A stretch of 64,000 nt of DNA from Aquarana catesbeiana (lineage: Eukaryota; Chordata; Amphibia; Anura; Ranidae). The translations under genes and the position numbers were made by a program. The notes beneath the pieces are model-generated. The model worked only from the letters and a program-made list of their open reading frames with translations. It was not told the DNA's origin and made no database searches. The DNA lies in assembly GCF_042186555.1 (NCBI RefSeq), contig NC_133336.1:34597082-34661081 (forward strand), in the 5' to 3' direction. Positions 45,301-53,700 of this stretch are shown one piece after another. Numbering within the stretch: the first letter of the stretch is position 1; each line of letters starts with the position of its first letter.

Positions 45301-46035
45301 GCGAATCTCCCGTGCAAAGCCCCTAAACCCCGCCTTCCGTGCGCTGCAAAGCCCCTAAACCCCGCCTTCCGTGCCCTGCAAAGCCCCTAAACCCCGCCTT
45401 CCGTGCCCTGCAAAGCCCCTAAACCCCGCCTTCCGTGCCCTGCAAAGCCCCTAAACCCCGCCTTCCGTGCCCTGCAAAGCCCCTAAACCCCGCCTTCCGT
45501 GCGCTGCAGAGCCCCTGAGCCCCGCCTTCCATACACTGCAGAGCCCCTGAGCCCCGCCTTCTGTACACTGCAGAGCCCCTGAACCCCGCCTTCTGTACAC
45601 TGCAGAGCCCCTGAACCCCGCCTTCTGTACACTGCAGAGCCCCGCCTTCTGTACACTGAAACAACTGCCCCTTGCTCTTTGTACATCACACACCAGACCC
45701 CCCTCCCTCTCTCTACGCAGGATCAAGTTTTAAGCCCCTTCCACTGTTAGAACAATTTTTCTACACCCACCAATCCTATTCTTTGAAAAATTCTGATTTT
45801 CAAAGTTATTATCTTTATACAGATAGTAGGATGGAGGGGACTATGGGGGGGATGGGCCGTGTGGTGGATGGAGGGCTCTCTGGTGCTGTGATGAAAGTTC
45901 TCCTCCCCTCCCCCCACGTACCGCCTCCGATGAGTGCTGCTGCAGGAAGACGATCACATCCTTCTTCGATAAATCGTCATTGTGAAGTTGCTCCTCGCTC
46001 CATTCTCGGCTCGGCTCCCCGTTTGCGACAGCCAT
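27695..46035 (-). CDS. FKBP3: FKBP3 (FKBP25), nuclear peptidyl-prolyl isomerase, complete, 7 coding exons
   Basis: Seven exons with GT-AG boundaries and matching phases join into 225 codons (human protein 224). Residues 1 to about 72 form the N-terminal basic tilted helix bundle that binds nucleic acid (KKDVIVFLQQHSSEA, FLAEHKLLGN, NKDHLIAAYNKLFETK). A charged linker follows (73-107, RFKGTDGAEG to EVVDE). From about 109 comes the FKBP domain, with the pocket residues known from FKBP12 present: Tyr136 (HCWYTG), Phe146-Asp147 (GTVFD), Val172-Ile173, Trp176 (RGWDEALL), Tyr199 (EWAYG) and Phe217. The KKKRGTK stretch (155-161) is the basic insert typical of FKBP25. In other vertebrates the protein is nuclear, catalyses proline cis-trans isomerisation and binds chromatin and ribosome-assembly factors. 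The gene faces FANCM across a shared promoter. Its introns are packed with transposons and two minisatellites, but the coding parts look intact. Confidence 0.97.
27907..28840 (+). mobile_element. Foldback Tc1-like element with transposase C-terminus
   Basis: TA-flanked (27905-27906, 28841-28842), with ends CACTATACCGTCAAAAGTAT and ATACTTTTGACAATATAGTG. The right half carries + strand transposase remnants (FQHD near 28491, PHLNLIEHLWDEFERRL near 28550, SLPRRVEAVRAARGGPTQY near 28700). The left half is largely the reverse complement of that same C-terminal coding part (GAGTTGGCCCACCC against GGGTGGGCCAACTC), so the element is a giant foldback. A TA/CATA/CA microsatellite lies at 27942-28020. 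It sits in FKBP3 intron 6. Confidence 0.9.
28843..29336. other. Unassigned FKBP3 intron 6 sequence
   Basis: No recognised repeat terminus or exon. Confidence 0.4.
29337..29590. mobile_element. GTTCACAC-type MITE, diverged copy
   Basis: Left GGCTCGGTTCCGACTGG and right AGTGTGAACCAGGGCTAAA with internal CAAGTCGC words. An A-rich stretch with regularly spaced C (29608-29671) follows. Confidence 0.65.
29951..30782. mobile_element. TTAA-flanked MITE, piggyBac-like
   Basis: TTAA at 29951-29954 and 30779-30782 flanks ends CCTCCCTGGCGGTAT and ATACCGCCAGGGAGG. A TTAA duplication is the hallmark of piggyBac transposition. No transposase. The inner part has a second inverted pair around 30650-30760 (GATCCTGCGATG-type and CCCGAGTCTGGCTC words). 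Confidence 0.75.
30783..32343. other. Unassigned FKBP3 intron 6 sequence with a microsatellite
   Basis: A GC-rich island-like stretch (about 30960-31260) and a (TA/TCTA)n microsatellite at 31695-31745. Short frames in the island match nothing I know. It could be an old retroelement end; no LTR pair was found. Confidence 0.35.
32344..33120. repeat. MITE copy plus partial second copy, separated by A runs
   Basis: TTAAAGTGAAACAATG at 32344 leads into TTTTGCACAGAGCAGCCC, as at 25493. Long A runs at 32739-32777 and 33029-33057 flank a second, partial, inverted relative (GGGGCTGCTCTGTGCAAAAC at 33065). Confidence 0.7.
33324..33421 (-). CDS. FKBP3: FKBP3 exon 6
   Basis: 98 nt, WDEALLTMSKGEKAQLEIES to KGQPDA plus AA, acceptor TGTTACAG, donor AA|GTATCC. 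Intron 5 is only 200 bp. Contains pocket Trp176 and Tyr199. Confidence 0.97.
33622..33689 (-). CDS. FKBP3: FKBP3 exon 5
   Basis: 68 nt finishing the split Ser codon and encoding AKKKRGTKPLTFKVGLGRVI then RG. The donor GGT|GTAAGT is chosen over the GT two bases earlier because only it keeps exon 6 in frame. Holds the basic insert and pocket Val-Ile. Confidence 0.95.
33889..34958. repeat. TTAACCACTT-type repeats, one partial and one nested full copy
   Basis: A partial copy (33889-34041: TTAACCCCTCACCTACTGGG to CTCTTTTGATGGTACTT) is followed by a fuller one (34042-34958) beginning TAACCGGTTCCCGACCGG and ending GGAGCTGAAGTGGTTAA. A 24-A run lies near 34806. FKBP3 intron 4. Confidence 0.7.
34959..35929. 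other. Unassigned FKBP3 intron 4 sequence
   Basis: A-runs near 34999 and 35385 and a GC-rich patch near 35420-35640 without recognisable coding content. Confidence 0.35.
35930..36266. mobile_element. MITE with AGGGCCAGTTCACACCA ends
   Basis: Left AGGGCCAGTTCACACCA and right TGGTGCCAACTGGCCCT are complementary with two mismatches. It lies 58 bp from FKBP3 exon 4. Confidence 0.8.
36325..36460 (-). CDS. FKBP3: FKBP3 exon 4
   Basis: 136 nt, GPPKYTKSTLKKGDKTNFPK to FDSNIPA plus one base, acceptor TTGTTAG, donor GCAA|GTAAGA. It opens the isomerase domain and includes pocket residues Tyr136, Phe146 and Asp147. Confidence 0.97.
36857..37045. repeat. Dispersed repeat fragment shared with 3020-3290
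   Basis: Shared words GGACTGTGGCCA, GGTGTCAGTGGCAG and TTTGGAGACCACTGC. FKBP3 intron 3. Confidence 0.65.
37206..37310 (-). CDS. FKBP3: FKBP3 exon 3
   Basis: 35 codons, RFKGTDGAEGVTRQVKDLKV to KIEVVDE, acceptor TTCCAG, donor GAG|GTAGGT. This is the acidic/basic linker between the two domains and the most diverged part of the protein. Confidence 0.95.
37336..37710. repeat. MITE copy, TTAAAGTGACTGT-type, truncated by a minisatellite
   Basis: Begins TTAAAGTGACTGTAAGGG beside FKBP3 exon 3 and shares TTTTGCACAGAGTGGCCC and TTCTGGGGTCCCC with 25493 and 32344. The right end has been replaced by, or has expanded into, the array at 37716. Confidence 0.7.
37716..38375 (-). repeat. C-rich (on +) minisatellite, about 25-31-bp units, about 22 copies
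   Basis: Unit CTCTGATCCCAGCCACCCCC with a variable C run and an optional ACCCTTCTGC segment. G-rich on the minus strand, which is the coding strand of FKBP3. Lies in FKBP3 intron 2. Long frames across it are artefacts. Confidence 0.96.
38757..39669. repeat. 0.9-kb near-perfect inverted repeat of two MITE copies
   Basis: Arms at 38757-39192 and 39222-39669 are reverse complements along their whole length, apart from one approximately 12-base duplication in the right arm and a few substitutions, around a 29-base loop. Each arm is a complete GTTCACAC-type MITE (ends AGCGCTGGTTCACACAG and GTGTGAACCGGCACTAA). The arms are far more alike than any other pair of copies of this family in the window. 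Transcribed from either strand this gives a very long hairpin. Confidence 0.93.
39740..39887. mobile_element. hAT MITE with 8-bp target duplication
   Basis: Ends CAGGGGTAGGCAACCTGG and CCAGGTTGCCTACCTCTG. Flanking TACTAGAG (39732-39739) and TGCTAGAG (39888-39895) differ at one base. The 8-bp duplication and the CAGGG ends are diagnostic of hAT. Confidence 0.9.
39896..40658 (-). pseudogene. DIRS-type retroelement gag-like remnant
   Basis: Minus-strand frames read as a broken gag-like protein: KKKCPSCKAKMGENWKKALC, then VCDNLVASVKKELYGTIQSF in one frame (40658-40329), and after shifts KKVWQDPEEKLFF and KIPKFDAAFSQVSRSTD near 40070-39940. The W-DPE and P-K-DAA-SQV-R-TD pattern resembles the gag of DIRS-like retrotransposons, from which the LAP2-alpha C-terminus is thought to derive. 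No reverse transcriptase or tyrosine recombinase part was found here. The assignment rests on remembered motifs, and a Ty3-like source cannot be excluded. Confidence 0.5.
40659..41699. other. Unassigned FKBP3 intron 2 sequence with an A27-G22 tract
   Basis: A run of 27 A (41163-41189) passes directly into 22 G (41190-41211), a 49-base homopurine tract. GC-rich DNA near 40780-41110 includes a CCGCAAAAATGGCGG word, like a promoter YY1 site, but no gene is recognisable. Confidence 0.45.
41700..42165. mobile_element. MITE with GTTGTAAACC ends
   Basis: Left AAATGGTTGTAAACCCTCC and right GAGGTTTACAACAACTTTAA are near-complementary. Same general type as 57118-57745. Confidence 0.7.
42292..42390. 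repeat. (TA)n microsatellite, about 45 units
   Basis: Near-pure TA tract with one C interruption at the right end; the flanking CACCTACTTCTGGC and TGGTCAGGGGTCCAGACTTT look like a split Tc1-type repeat. Confidence 0.95.
42683..42784 (-). CDS. FKBP3: FKBP3 exon 2
   Basis: 34 codons, FLAEHKLLGNVKNVAKTANK and on to LFETK, bounded by TTCTAG acceptor and AAG|GTAGGT donor. Near-identical to mammalian FKBP3 in the second half of the helix-bundle domain. Confidence 0.97.
43318..45235 (-). repeat. C-rich (on +) minisatellite, about 33-40-bp units, more than 50 copies
   Basis: Unit GAGCCCAGTCTTCTGTGCGC, TGCAAAA, then a run of 6 to about 18 C. Length varies almost only in the C run. On the minus strand, the FKBP3 coding strand, it is G-rich. 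It lies in FKBP3 intron 1. Frames of more than 600 codons on both strands are artefacts of a stop-free unit. Confidence 0.97.
45236..45662 (-). repeat. Second, related minisatellite, about 32-bp units
   Basis: Units CTGCAAAGCCCCTAAACCCC plus GCCTTCCGTGCC pass into CTGCAGAGCCCCTGAGCCCC variants. The GCGCTGCAAA core is shared with the preceding array, so one family diverged along the tract. It ends about 260 bp from FKBP3 exon 1. Confidence 0.93.
45922..46035 (-). CDS. FKBP3: FKBP3 exon 1
   Basis: Codons 1-38, from ATG at 46035-46033 (MAVANGEPSREW) to SSEA, donor GCG|GTACGT, phase 0. The start is chosen by alignment to MAAAVPQRAW of human FKBP3. An upstream in-frame ATG (46092) would add 19 residues unlike the family. 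Confidence 0.95.
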
Positions 46036-46094
46036 GACATGTGCTTTTTGCTTATAATAACTCCGCCCCCCCCCAAATAGAAACTTTTTCAATG

Positions 46095-46250
46095 GACAGG
46101 AGAACGGAAGTCCGCGTCACGTGGGTATCTAGCTGGCGCCGCCACGTTAGGTGAGGGCACACAGGGACGTGCGCAGGTAATTATGTGCCCTCACTCAACA
46201 TGGCGGCGCCAGACGGGTACCCACGTGATGCGGACTTCCGCTCTCATGTC
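46095..46250. promoter_or_regulatory. Mirrored bidirectional FKBP3-FANCM promoter
   Basis: The left arm (46095-46163) and right arm (46182-46250) are inverted copies, about 84 percent identical by my alignment, around an 18-bp spacer. Each arm contains, in the same order away from its gene's side, an ETS-type CGGAAGTCCG, an E-box in TCACGTGGGTA and a GGCGCCGCCA block whose complement in the right arm reads AACATGGCGGC, a YY1-type site. The start codons of FKBP3 (46035) and FANCM (46340) lie on either side. Such sites are typical of TATA-less CpG-island promoters of housekeeping genes; use of the sites is inferred. Confidence 0.85.
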
Positions 46251-46339
46251 AGGAGTATTGACGTCACAAGCTGAGCCGTGACGTGAGATGCGGGGCGCCT
46301 GATTTGAAGCCAGCTGAACTTTCCTATGGCGGAGTGGCG

Positions 46340-47345
46340 ATGAATGGGAAGCAGAGGACCCTGTTCCAGGCTTGGGGGTCCGGTGTGGCCCCTGAGCCCC
46401 CGGTTAAGAAGGTCAAAGCTAAGCCTGCAAGGAAGAGGAAGGGTGTGTGTTCCCAGAAAGGCCCCAGTAGGGCCCCACCACCTCCAGCCTGGCAGGCGGC
46501 ACCCCAGCCGGGTGAGGATGAGGACGACGACGAGGAGGAGGATGATGATGTGCTGCTGGTGGCCGTGTACGAGGCGGAGAAAACGTTAACGGAGACCGGT
46601 CACCAACCTCCCCCCGGAGCCCCTCACCCCCATCTTCCCCCCGGAGCCCCTCATCCCCCGGGCACCGGTCACCATCTTCCCCCCGGAGCCCCTCACCACC
46701 CGGGCACCGGTCACCATCTTCCCCCCGGAGCCCCTCACCCCCATCTTCCCCCCGGAGCCCCTCACCCCCCGGGCACCGGTCACCATCTTCCCCCCGGAGC
46801 CCCTCACCCCCATCTTCCCCCCGGAGCCCCTCACCCCCCGGGCACCGGTCACCATCTTCCCCCCGGAGCCCCTCACCCCCATCTTCCCCCCGGAGCCCCT
46901 CACCCCCCGGGCACCGGTCACCATCTTCCCCCCGGAGCCCCTCACCCCCATCTTCCCCCCGGAGCCCCTCACCCCCCGGGCACCGGTCACCATCTTCCCC
47001 CCGGAGCCCCTCACCACCCGGGCACCGGTCACCATCCTGACATCCAGAACATTCCGGGCTTTGACCTGTCAGCCGGCAGTGTCTGGATTTATCCCACCAA
47101 CTACCCGGTGCGGGAGTACCAGATGACCATGGCGCAGGCCTCCCTCTACCACAACACCCTGGTGTGTCTGCCCACCGGCCTGGGCAAGACCTTCATCGCT
47201 GCCGTGGTGATGTACAACTTCTACCGCTGGTACCCGTCCGGGAAGATCGTCTTCATGGCTCCCACCAAACCTCTGGTGGCCCAGCAGATCGAAGCCTGCT
47301 TCAGGGTCATGGGTATTCCTCAGGAGCACATGGTGGTGATGACAG
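46340..47345 (+). CDS. FANCM: FANCM exon 1, with in-frame minisatellite
   Basis: 335 codons plus one base, ending QEHMVVMT, donor ACAG|GTAACC. The start is the ATG at 46340 (GTGGCGATGA context), aligned with the human start. An in-frame ATG at 46283 would add 19 residues unlike the family. Contains Walker A and motif Ia. Confidence 0.95.
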
Positions 47346-50300
47346 GTAACCCCCCCCCTCACCATGGCTACAATACGGGAGGGGTGGGGGGGTCATGTTC
47401 TAATTTGGTGGGTTTGTTGTCCTGTGATGTCCTGTGATTGGTTCCTCCACTGGTGATGTCAGCAAAGAGAGCAAACTGCTGGCCTGGAATGCTACAGGGT
47501 TTGCGTTCGCTTTTGCACGCACATGAACTTTAATGGCATCCCAGCCTTAGTCCGTAGGGTTCAGCATTGAGTTGGTCCACCCTTTGCAGCTATAACAGCT
47601 TCAACTCTTCTGGGAAGGCTGTCCACAAGGTTTAGGAGTGTGTCTATGGGAATGTTTGATCATTCTTCCAGAAGCGCATTTGTGAGGTCAGGCACTATTG
47701 TTGGACAAGTCCATGTGTGTGGAAAGGCAGGCGTCCCAATACTTTTGACAATATAGGAGGTTATTTTCTAAAGGCAAATCCACTATGCACTACAAGTGCA
47801 CTTGGAAGTGCAGTCACTATAGATCTGTGGGGAAGCTCTGCTGATTTCTATCATCCAATCATGTACAAGCAAAAATGCAGTTTTTTTTTTATTTTCGTTG
47901 CCTGTCCCTCTCAGATCTACAGAGACTGCACTTGCAGCACACAGCGGATTTACCTTTAGTAAATAAACCCCATAGTGTACCTTCTGAAGTCTGACTGAAA
48001 AACTCCCATTGAGATGGGATGATCCCATCTTGCCGTGTTGCCAGGATGTTGCGGAGTCACTCCCAGCAGTGAGGGCCCTTTAAACACGGGCTGGATCTGT
48101 TTTTTCTGCTGAGCGGAGCAGCTGGATGAGATCCATGTCCGCTCTGCTTATTTGGAACACACACAGCTCACTCTGTTCTATGGGCAGTGCGAGGTAAGTG
48201 GACTTGTGCCCCTTTACACCTGACTTCCATCCAATCCAGCCAGAAGGAGGGGAATGGATCCCATTCTGTTTGTTTTTATCGGTTTGGACGTAGCCGGGTG
48301 TAAACGGACACAAGTCCACTGACATCTGACTGCCCATAGAGGTGAATGGAGGGTCCGATCGTGTCCACCTGAAAAACAAGACTCCCAGACCCGATCGGAC
48401 CTCTTGTGTGAAAAGGGCCCTAATGTTTATCCCACCATCACAGGAGAGAGCTCTTTCTGATTTTGACCCCCCCCCCCTCCTCCTGTGTGCTTTCTCTCCC
48501 CTGACCCAGCAGCTCATTGTTGGAGCGTTCACTCGTGTGATGGAGGAGGTGAACTGTAAAGCGTCGTACACACGATCGGACTTTCCGACGGGAAATGTTA
48601 GATGACAGGCTGTTGGCGGAAAATCCGACCATGTGTACGCTCTATCGGACAATTGTTATATTTTCCGCGGACAAATGTTGGATGGCAGGTTTTCAAATTT
48701 TCTGCAGACAAATGTCTGTTGTCGGATTTTCCGATCGTGTATACACAAGTCCGTCGGACAAAAGTCCAAAGTACAAACGCATGCTCGGAAACAAGGACGA
48801 GCCAGAAGTGGTCGGTCTTGTAAACTAGCGTTCGTAATGGGGAATTAACATTCGTGACGCGGCAAATTATGAAATCTCGAAATGCAGCGCACAATTCTCT
48901 TCTTCTTTAATGGGATAATAATGAAGCTGCTTTGCTGGTGATACTGATGGAGTCATTGCAAACAAAATTTTAAAGGCTTTTTTTTTTTCTAGTGATATCA
49001 AGAATAATATTATTATGCTTATTTTTTTTTTTATTTGGGCAAGTTACCACAACACCATTATCCTGTAGTTTTTAAGAACAAAGATACAACTATGTTGGTG
49101 TCCCTTGTCAGTTTTACATTATATATATAATATATATATTTTTTTTTTTTAATGTAACTGCCGACTCCCAAACTGTCATTTGAAGTAAAACACATGGGCA
49201 GTGTTAATGCACAATAAAAAAAATTGTGTAGAATAATACTTGGCTAAGTATTATTCTACACAATTTTTTTTAATTGTGCATTAAAAAAAGAAAACAAATA
49301 GAATTAGACATGCTATCTGCCAATAGAACTTGACCAAAAAGTGCATTCTATGCATCCAAAAATATAGAAAACATAAACAAATCAAATCATTATTATTCAA
49401 CCTAAAAATAAAATAAAAGCCTCATGCATGTGTCCTGCTTCTTAATATAGGGGGTCAACAATGCCAAGAGTTGGTGAAAGCACAGGGGTCCATCATCCAG
49501 AGATAATTCCCAAAAACATCTGGAATATTCTCCTGGAGCTCCCGCAGCAAAGGCATATGATATAATTGGTCACAATTAATAAAGCCACCAATTTTTGGTC
49601 CACAAACTCCTCCTCCTGTTCCTGGACTGGACTTGGGTCAAAGCAATAACTCCAAGGCCAATAATAAATAACACGTTATCTCCTCCGATTCCACAACATG
49701 TCTGGTTGACGAACCGCTGTTCAGGAACGAACTGAAAAGCACGAAATGAAAAGCGCGAATCAACACTCACCATACTCCTACTAACACGAAATTAGCAGAA
49801 GGAGCCCAAAGGGTGGCGCTAAAGAGATGAAAAACCACGTAGTACGTCACTACATTCGTGTTTGTTGGCTGACAATTCCTTGCCGTTTTGTATGCAAGAC
49901 AAAATCCAGGCACACACCTTCGGACAAAAGTCTGAGGTTTTGTCTGCAGAAAATCCGATCGTGTGTACGAGGCTTTAGAAAGAATATATTGTACAACTTA
50001 CTACTGCAGCAGCTTTGCAGTTCTTGTTCTAGCCAAGTATCGTCCAACTATTCTCAAAGCGTGTTCATTTTTTCTTTTATCACAGCTTTATTTATTTATT
50101 TATTTATTTATTTCAGGTACTTATATAGCGCCGTCAATTTACGCAGCGCTTTACATATACATTGTACATTCACAACAGTCCCTACCCTCAAGGAGCTTAC
50201 AATCTAAGGTCCCTAACTCACATTCATACATACTAGGGACAATTTAGACAGGATCCAATTAACCTACCAGCATGTCTTTATGCTTTACTTGTGATTATTT

Positions 50301-50738
50301 GAATTATTCTTTTTATATGTATTTTCATCAGGTGACTCCTCCTAAGTGTTATTTATTTATTCACAGGTAATACTCAAGCGCAGAATCGGAGGGACATGTG
50401 GCACGCCCACAGGGTCTTTTTCCTGACCCCACAGATCATGGTGAATGATCTCACCCGAGGTGCATGCTCTGCTGCTGATATCAAGTGTCTGGTCATAGAC
50501 GAAGCTCACAAGGCTCTGGGCAATCATGCGTATTGCCAGGTAAGTCAGATGGAGCCAGGTTTAACCACTTGATTACTGGAAAGTTTTACCACCTGAATGA
50601 CCAGGCCATTTTTTGCTATTTAGAACTGTGCTAATTTACATGACAATTGCGCAGTCATGCAACGCTCTATGCAAATTAGATTTTTATTATTTTTGTTCAC
50701 ATAAATAGAGCTTTCTTTTGGGTATTTGATCTACACTG

Positions 50739-50776
<38 letters not shown>

Positions 50777-53700
50777 TATTATATAAAAGAAAAGGCAAAA
50801 AAAAACCCTTTTTCCTACATTCTTATAAAACCTATACAATAAACATCAAAAATATCTAATTTCTTCATAAATTTAGGCCAAACTGTATTCTGCTACATGT
50901 CTTTGGTAAAAAAAGAAAAATCCCCATAAGATTGTATTAATTGGTTTGTGTGAAAGTTTGTAGCATCTACAAACTATGGGATGTATACTGGGATTTACGC
51001 AGCTTTAGGCGCTATACCTGTAATCTGAGTGGATTTGATTTAAATCAAGTCGATTTGAATTGTTAGTAAAAAGGCTTGATTTCAAACATAATTTTTTAAA
51101 GAGCAACTGTTGTCATCTCTGTCCCGCAGGATCCATGCCTTCCCTTGTTTACATAGGCAGATCGCCGTTCTGCTTGTCTCCCAAACGACAGTCCTATTTA
51201 CTTTAATGGGACGGCTGGTGATGTGGCAGAGACACAACAAGGTGAGGGACATGGCGGCAGCAGGTGAGTGGATGCCCACTAACAGGCGCTGCCATGATGG
51301 ATCTGAAATGACAGGTGCTCTTTAAATGTAAGGACTTATTCTTGCTGGTATTTAGAATCTTTAATATTTGCAAATAAAATGAAGGTTTCCTATTTAGAAT
51401 AATAAGCGGTCGGGTTAGTAAAATGGCAATATCGGAACCGATTCAATCATACAGTTTGTAGTGTACATAGATTTGCAAAACAATGGGATAAAGGAATATT
51501 CGTGAACTTTGTTTTATCTCATGTTTACTGTGAAATTGTGTGATTTGCATCAATGCAGTGCATGTTATCTCAGCTTGCAGATTCATTGAATGAGTTTATC
51601 AAAAATGTAAATATTGCAGAACACACAGCCTCATGCTACATAACTAAGCTCCATTTCAGGCTGAATAAACTAAATTATGAATGTATCTTAAATAGACAAC
51701 TATCTTTTAGACAAATTTTTACTCCAAAAGCATTTTATTAAAATAAGTTTGATAAAAATAAAAAATAAAAAATTTAAAAATCAGATTTTGTTTTTAGCTT
51801 TTTTTTTTTTTTTTTTTTTAATTTTATTTATTTTTTAAATCGTTGGTTTTTAATCCACCCTGGTTAACTGTGTGCCTAACAAGTGTAATGTATGTTGATT
51901 TTACTTTCTGATCTAGCTGTTTTTTCTCCCTGCTTTTCAGGGAGAAGAAACAGGCATATCGCTGTTCCCTGTACACAGAGTTCTGTGTGTTTGTGTGAAC
52001 TCTGTGTTGTGATTGGACACAGCCGATCAGCAGGTTTCAGCCAATATCATTGACTGAAATCTGCTGCCAAGCTTGTGCTGTGTCCATTTACAGCACCAGG
52101 TAAGCAGGGGGCGCTTGCTTGCGCTCCGCTAACCAGGAAGTACACTGTGACGTACGGGTGTGTTGCGGTGCGTGCTTGCTCACACTGTGAGAGATTCGGC
52201 AAGAGGTTAAAGTGGTATAAGGGCAGAAGGTTTTATCTTAATACATTCTATGCATTAAGATAGAAAACCTTCAGTGTACATCAGCCCCCCTAATACTTAC
52301 CTGAGCCCCATCTTGATCCAGCGAAGTTGCACGAGAGCCTCAGCTGTCTGGTACTCTCCCTCCTGATTGGCTGAGACAGCAGCAGGCACCATTGGCTCCT
52401 GCTACTGTCAGTCAAGTCAAGTCACTGTCAAGTCAGTGAGCCAATGGGAAAGAGGGCGCAAGACCGAGCCACATATCTGTGTCTGAATGGAAACGCAGAG
52501 CAGCGACTCGGCTCGGGTGCCCCATAGCAAGATGCTTGCTGTGGGGGAACTCAGCAGGAGGGAGGAGCCAGGAGCACGGAAGAGGGACCCGAGAAGAGGA
52601 GGATCGGGGCTGCTCTGTGCAAAATCAACCGCTCAGAAGAGGTAAGTATAACATGTTAGTTTTATTTTATTTTTATTTTTTTTAAAACAAGACTGTAATA
52701 TCATGTAATATGATGTTCCCATCCCACTGTTGATAGAACACGATGCCCTCTCCCGTGGATGACTGGCTGCCGACTGAGGGGAAGATGGCCCCTTCTCGGC
52801 TCCATGACATGGGAGGGTGGAATCGATGTCAAGGAGAATTTATGTATTTTTTTTCAAGTGACTTTTTTTTTTTTTTTTTTTTATTGCATTTTAGTGTAAA
52901 TATGAGATCTGAGGTCTTTTTGACCCCAGATCTCATACTTAAGAGGCCCTGTCTTGCTTTTTTTCTATCACAAGGGATGTTTACATTTCTTGTATTAGAA
53001 ATAAAAGTGACCCAAAATAAAAAAAAAAAAATAAAAAAGCCTCAAATCAAAAAATTGAAATAAATAAGAAAAAAAAAAAAAAATTTTTTTTTTTTAAGCG
53101 CCCTGTCCCAGCGAGCTTGCATGTGAGCAGCGCCCGCATATGAAAACGGCGTTCAAACCACACGTGTGAGGTATTGCCGCGATCGTTGGAGCGAGAGCAA
53201 TAATTCTCATATACTATGCAGTGTAGAAGAGCACCATGGGAAATGTAGTTCCAAAACATCTGGGGTGCCAAGGTTTCGCCATCACTGCCCTAGACCTTCT
53301 CTGTAACTCAAAACTGGTAACCTGTAGAAATTTTTAAGGGTAAAAGTTTGTTGCCATTGCATGAGCGAGAGCAATTTTGAAGCGTGAAATGTTGGGTATC
53401 AATTTACTTGGCATAACATTATCTTTCACAATATAAAAAAAAAAGTTGGGCTAACTTTACTGTTGTCTTATTTTTTTTAATTAAAAAAAGTGTATTTTTT
53501 CAAAAAAGTACGCTTGTAAGACCGCTGCGCAAATACGGTGTGACAAAGTATTGCAACGAACACCATTTTATTCTCTAGGGTGTTAGAGAAAATATATATT
53601 CTAGTAAAAAAAAAACAGATTTTAACTTGTAAACAGATGTAAAAAAAACTGTCAAAACCAGGTCCCCGCTCCCCCGCCCTTTTGGGTAAAGTTCCACTTT

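Noticed and set aside
43158..45390. Frames of 650-719 codons (QRTEDWARG and CALQNPPSPVF repeats)
   Set aside because: Minisatellite in FKBP3 intron 1; open in several frames on both strands and between two well-supported FKBP3 exons.
46283..46339. Upstream in-frame ATG as the FANCM start
   Set aside because: The added 19 residues do not resemble the family, while MNGKQRTLFQAWGS aligns directly with the human N-terminus.
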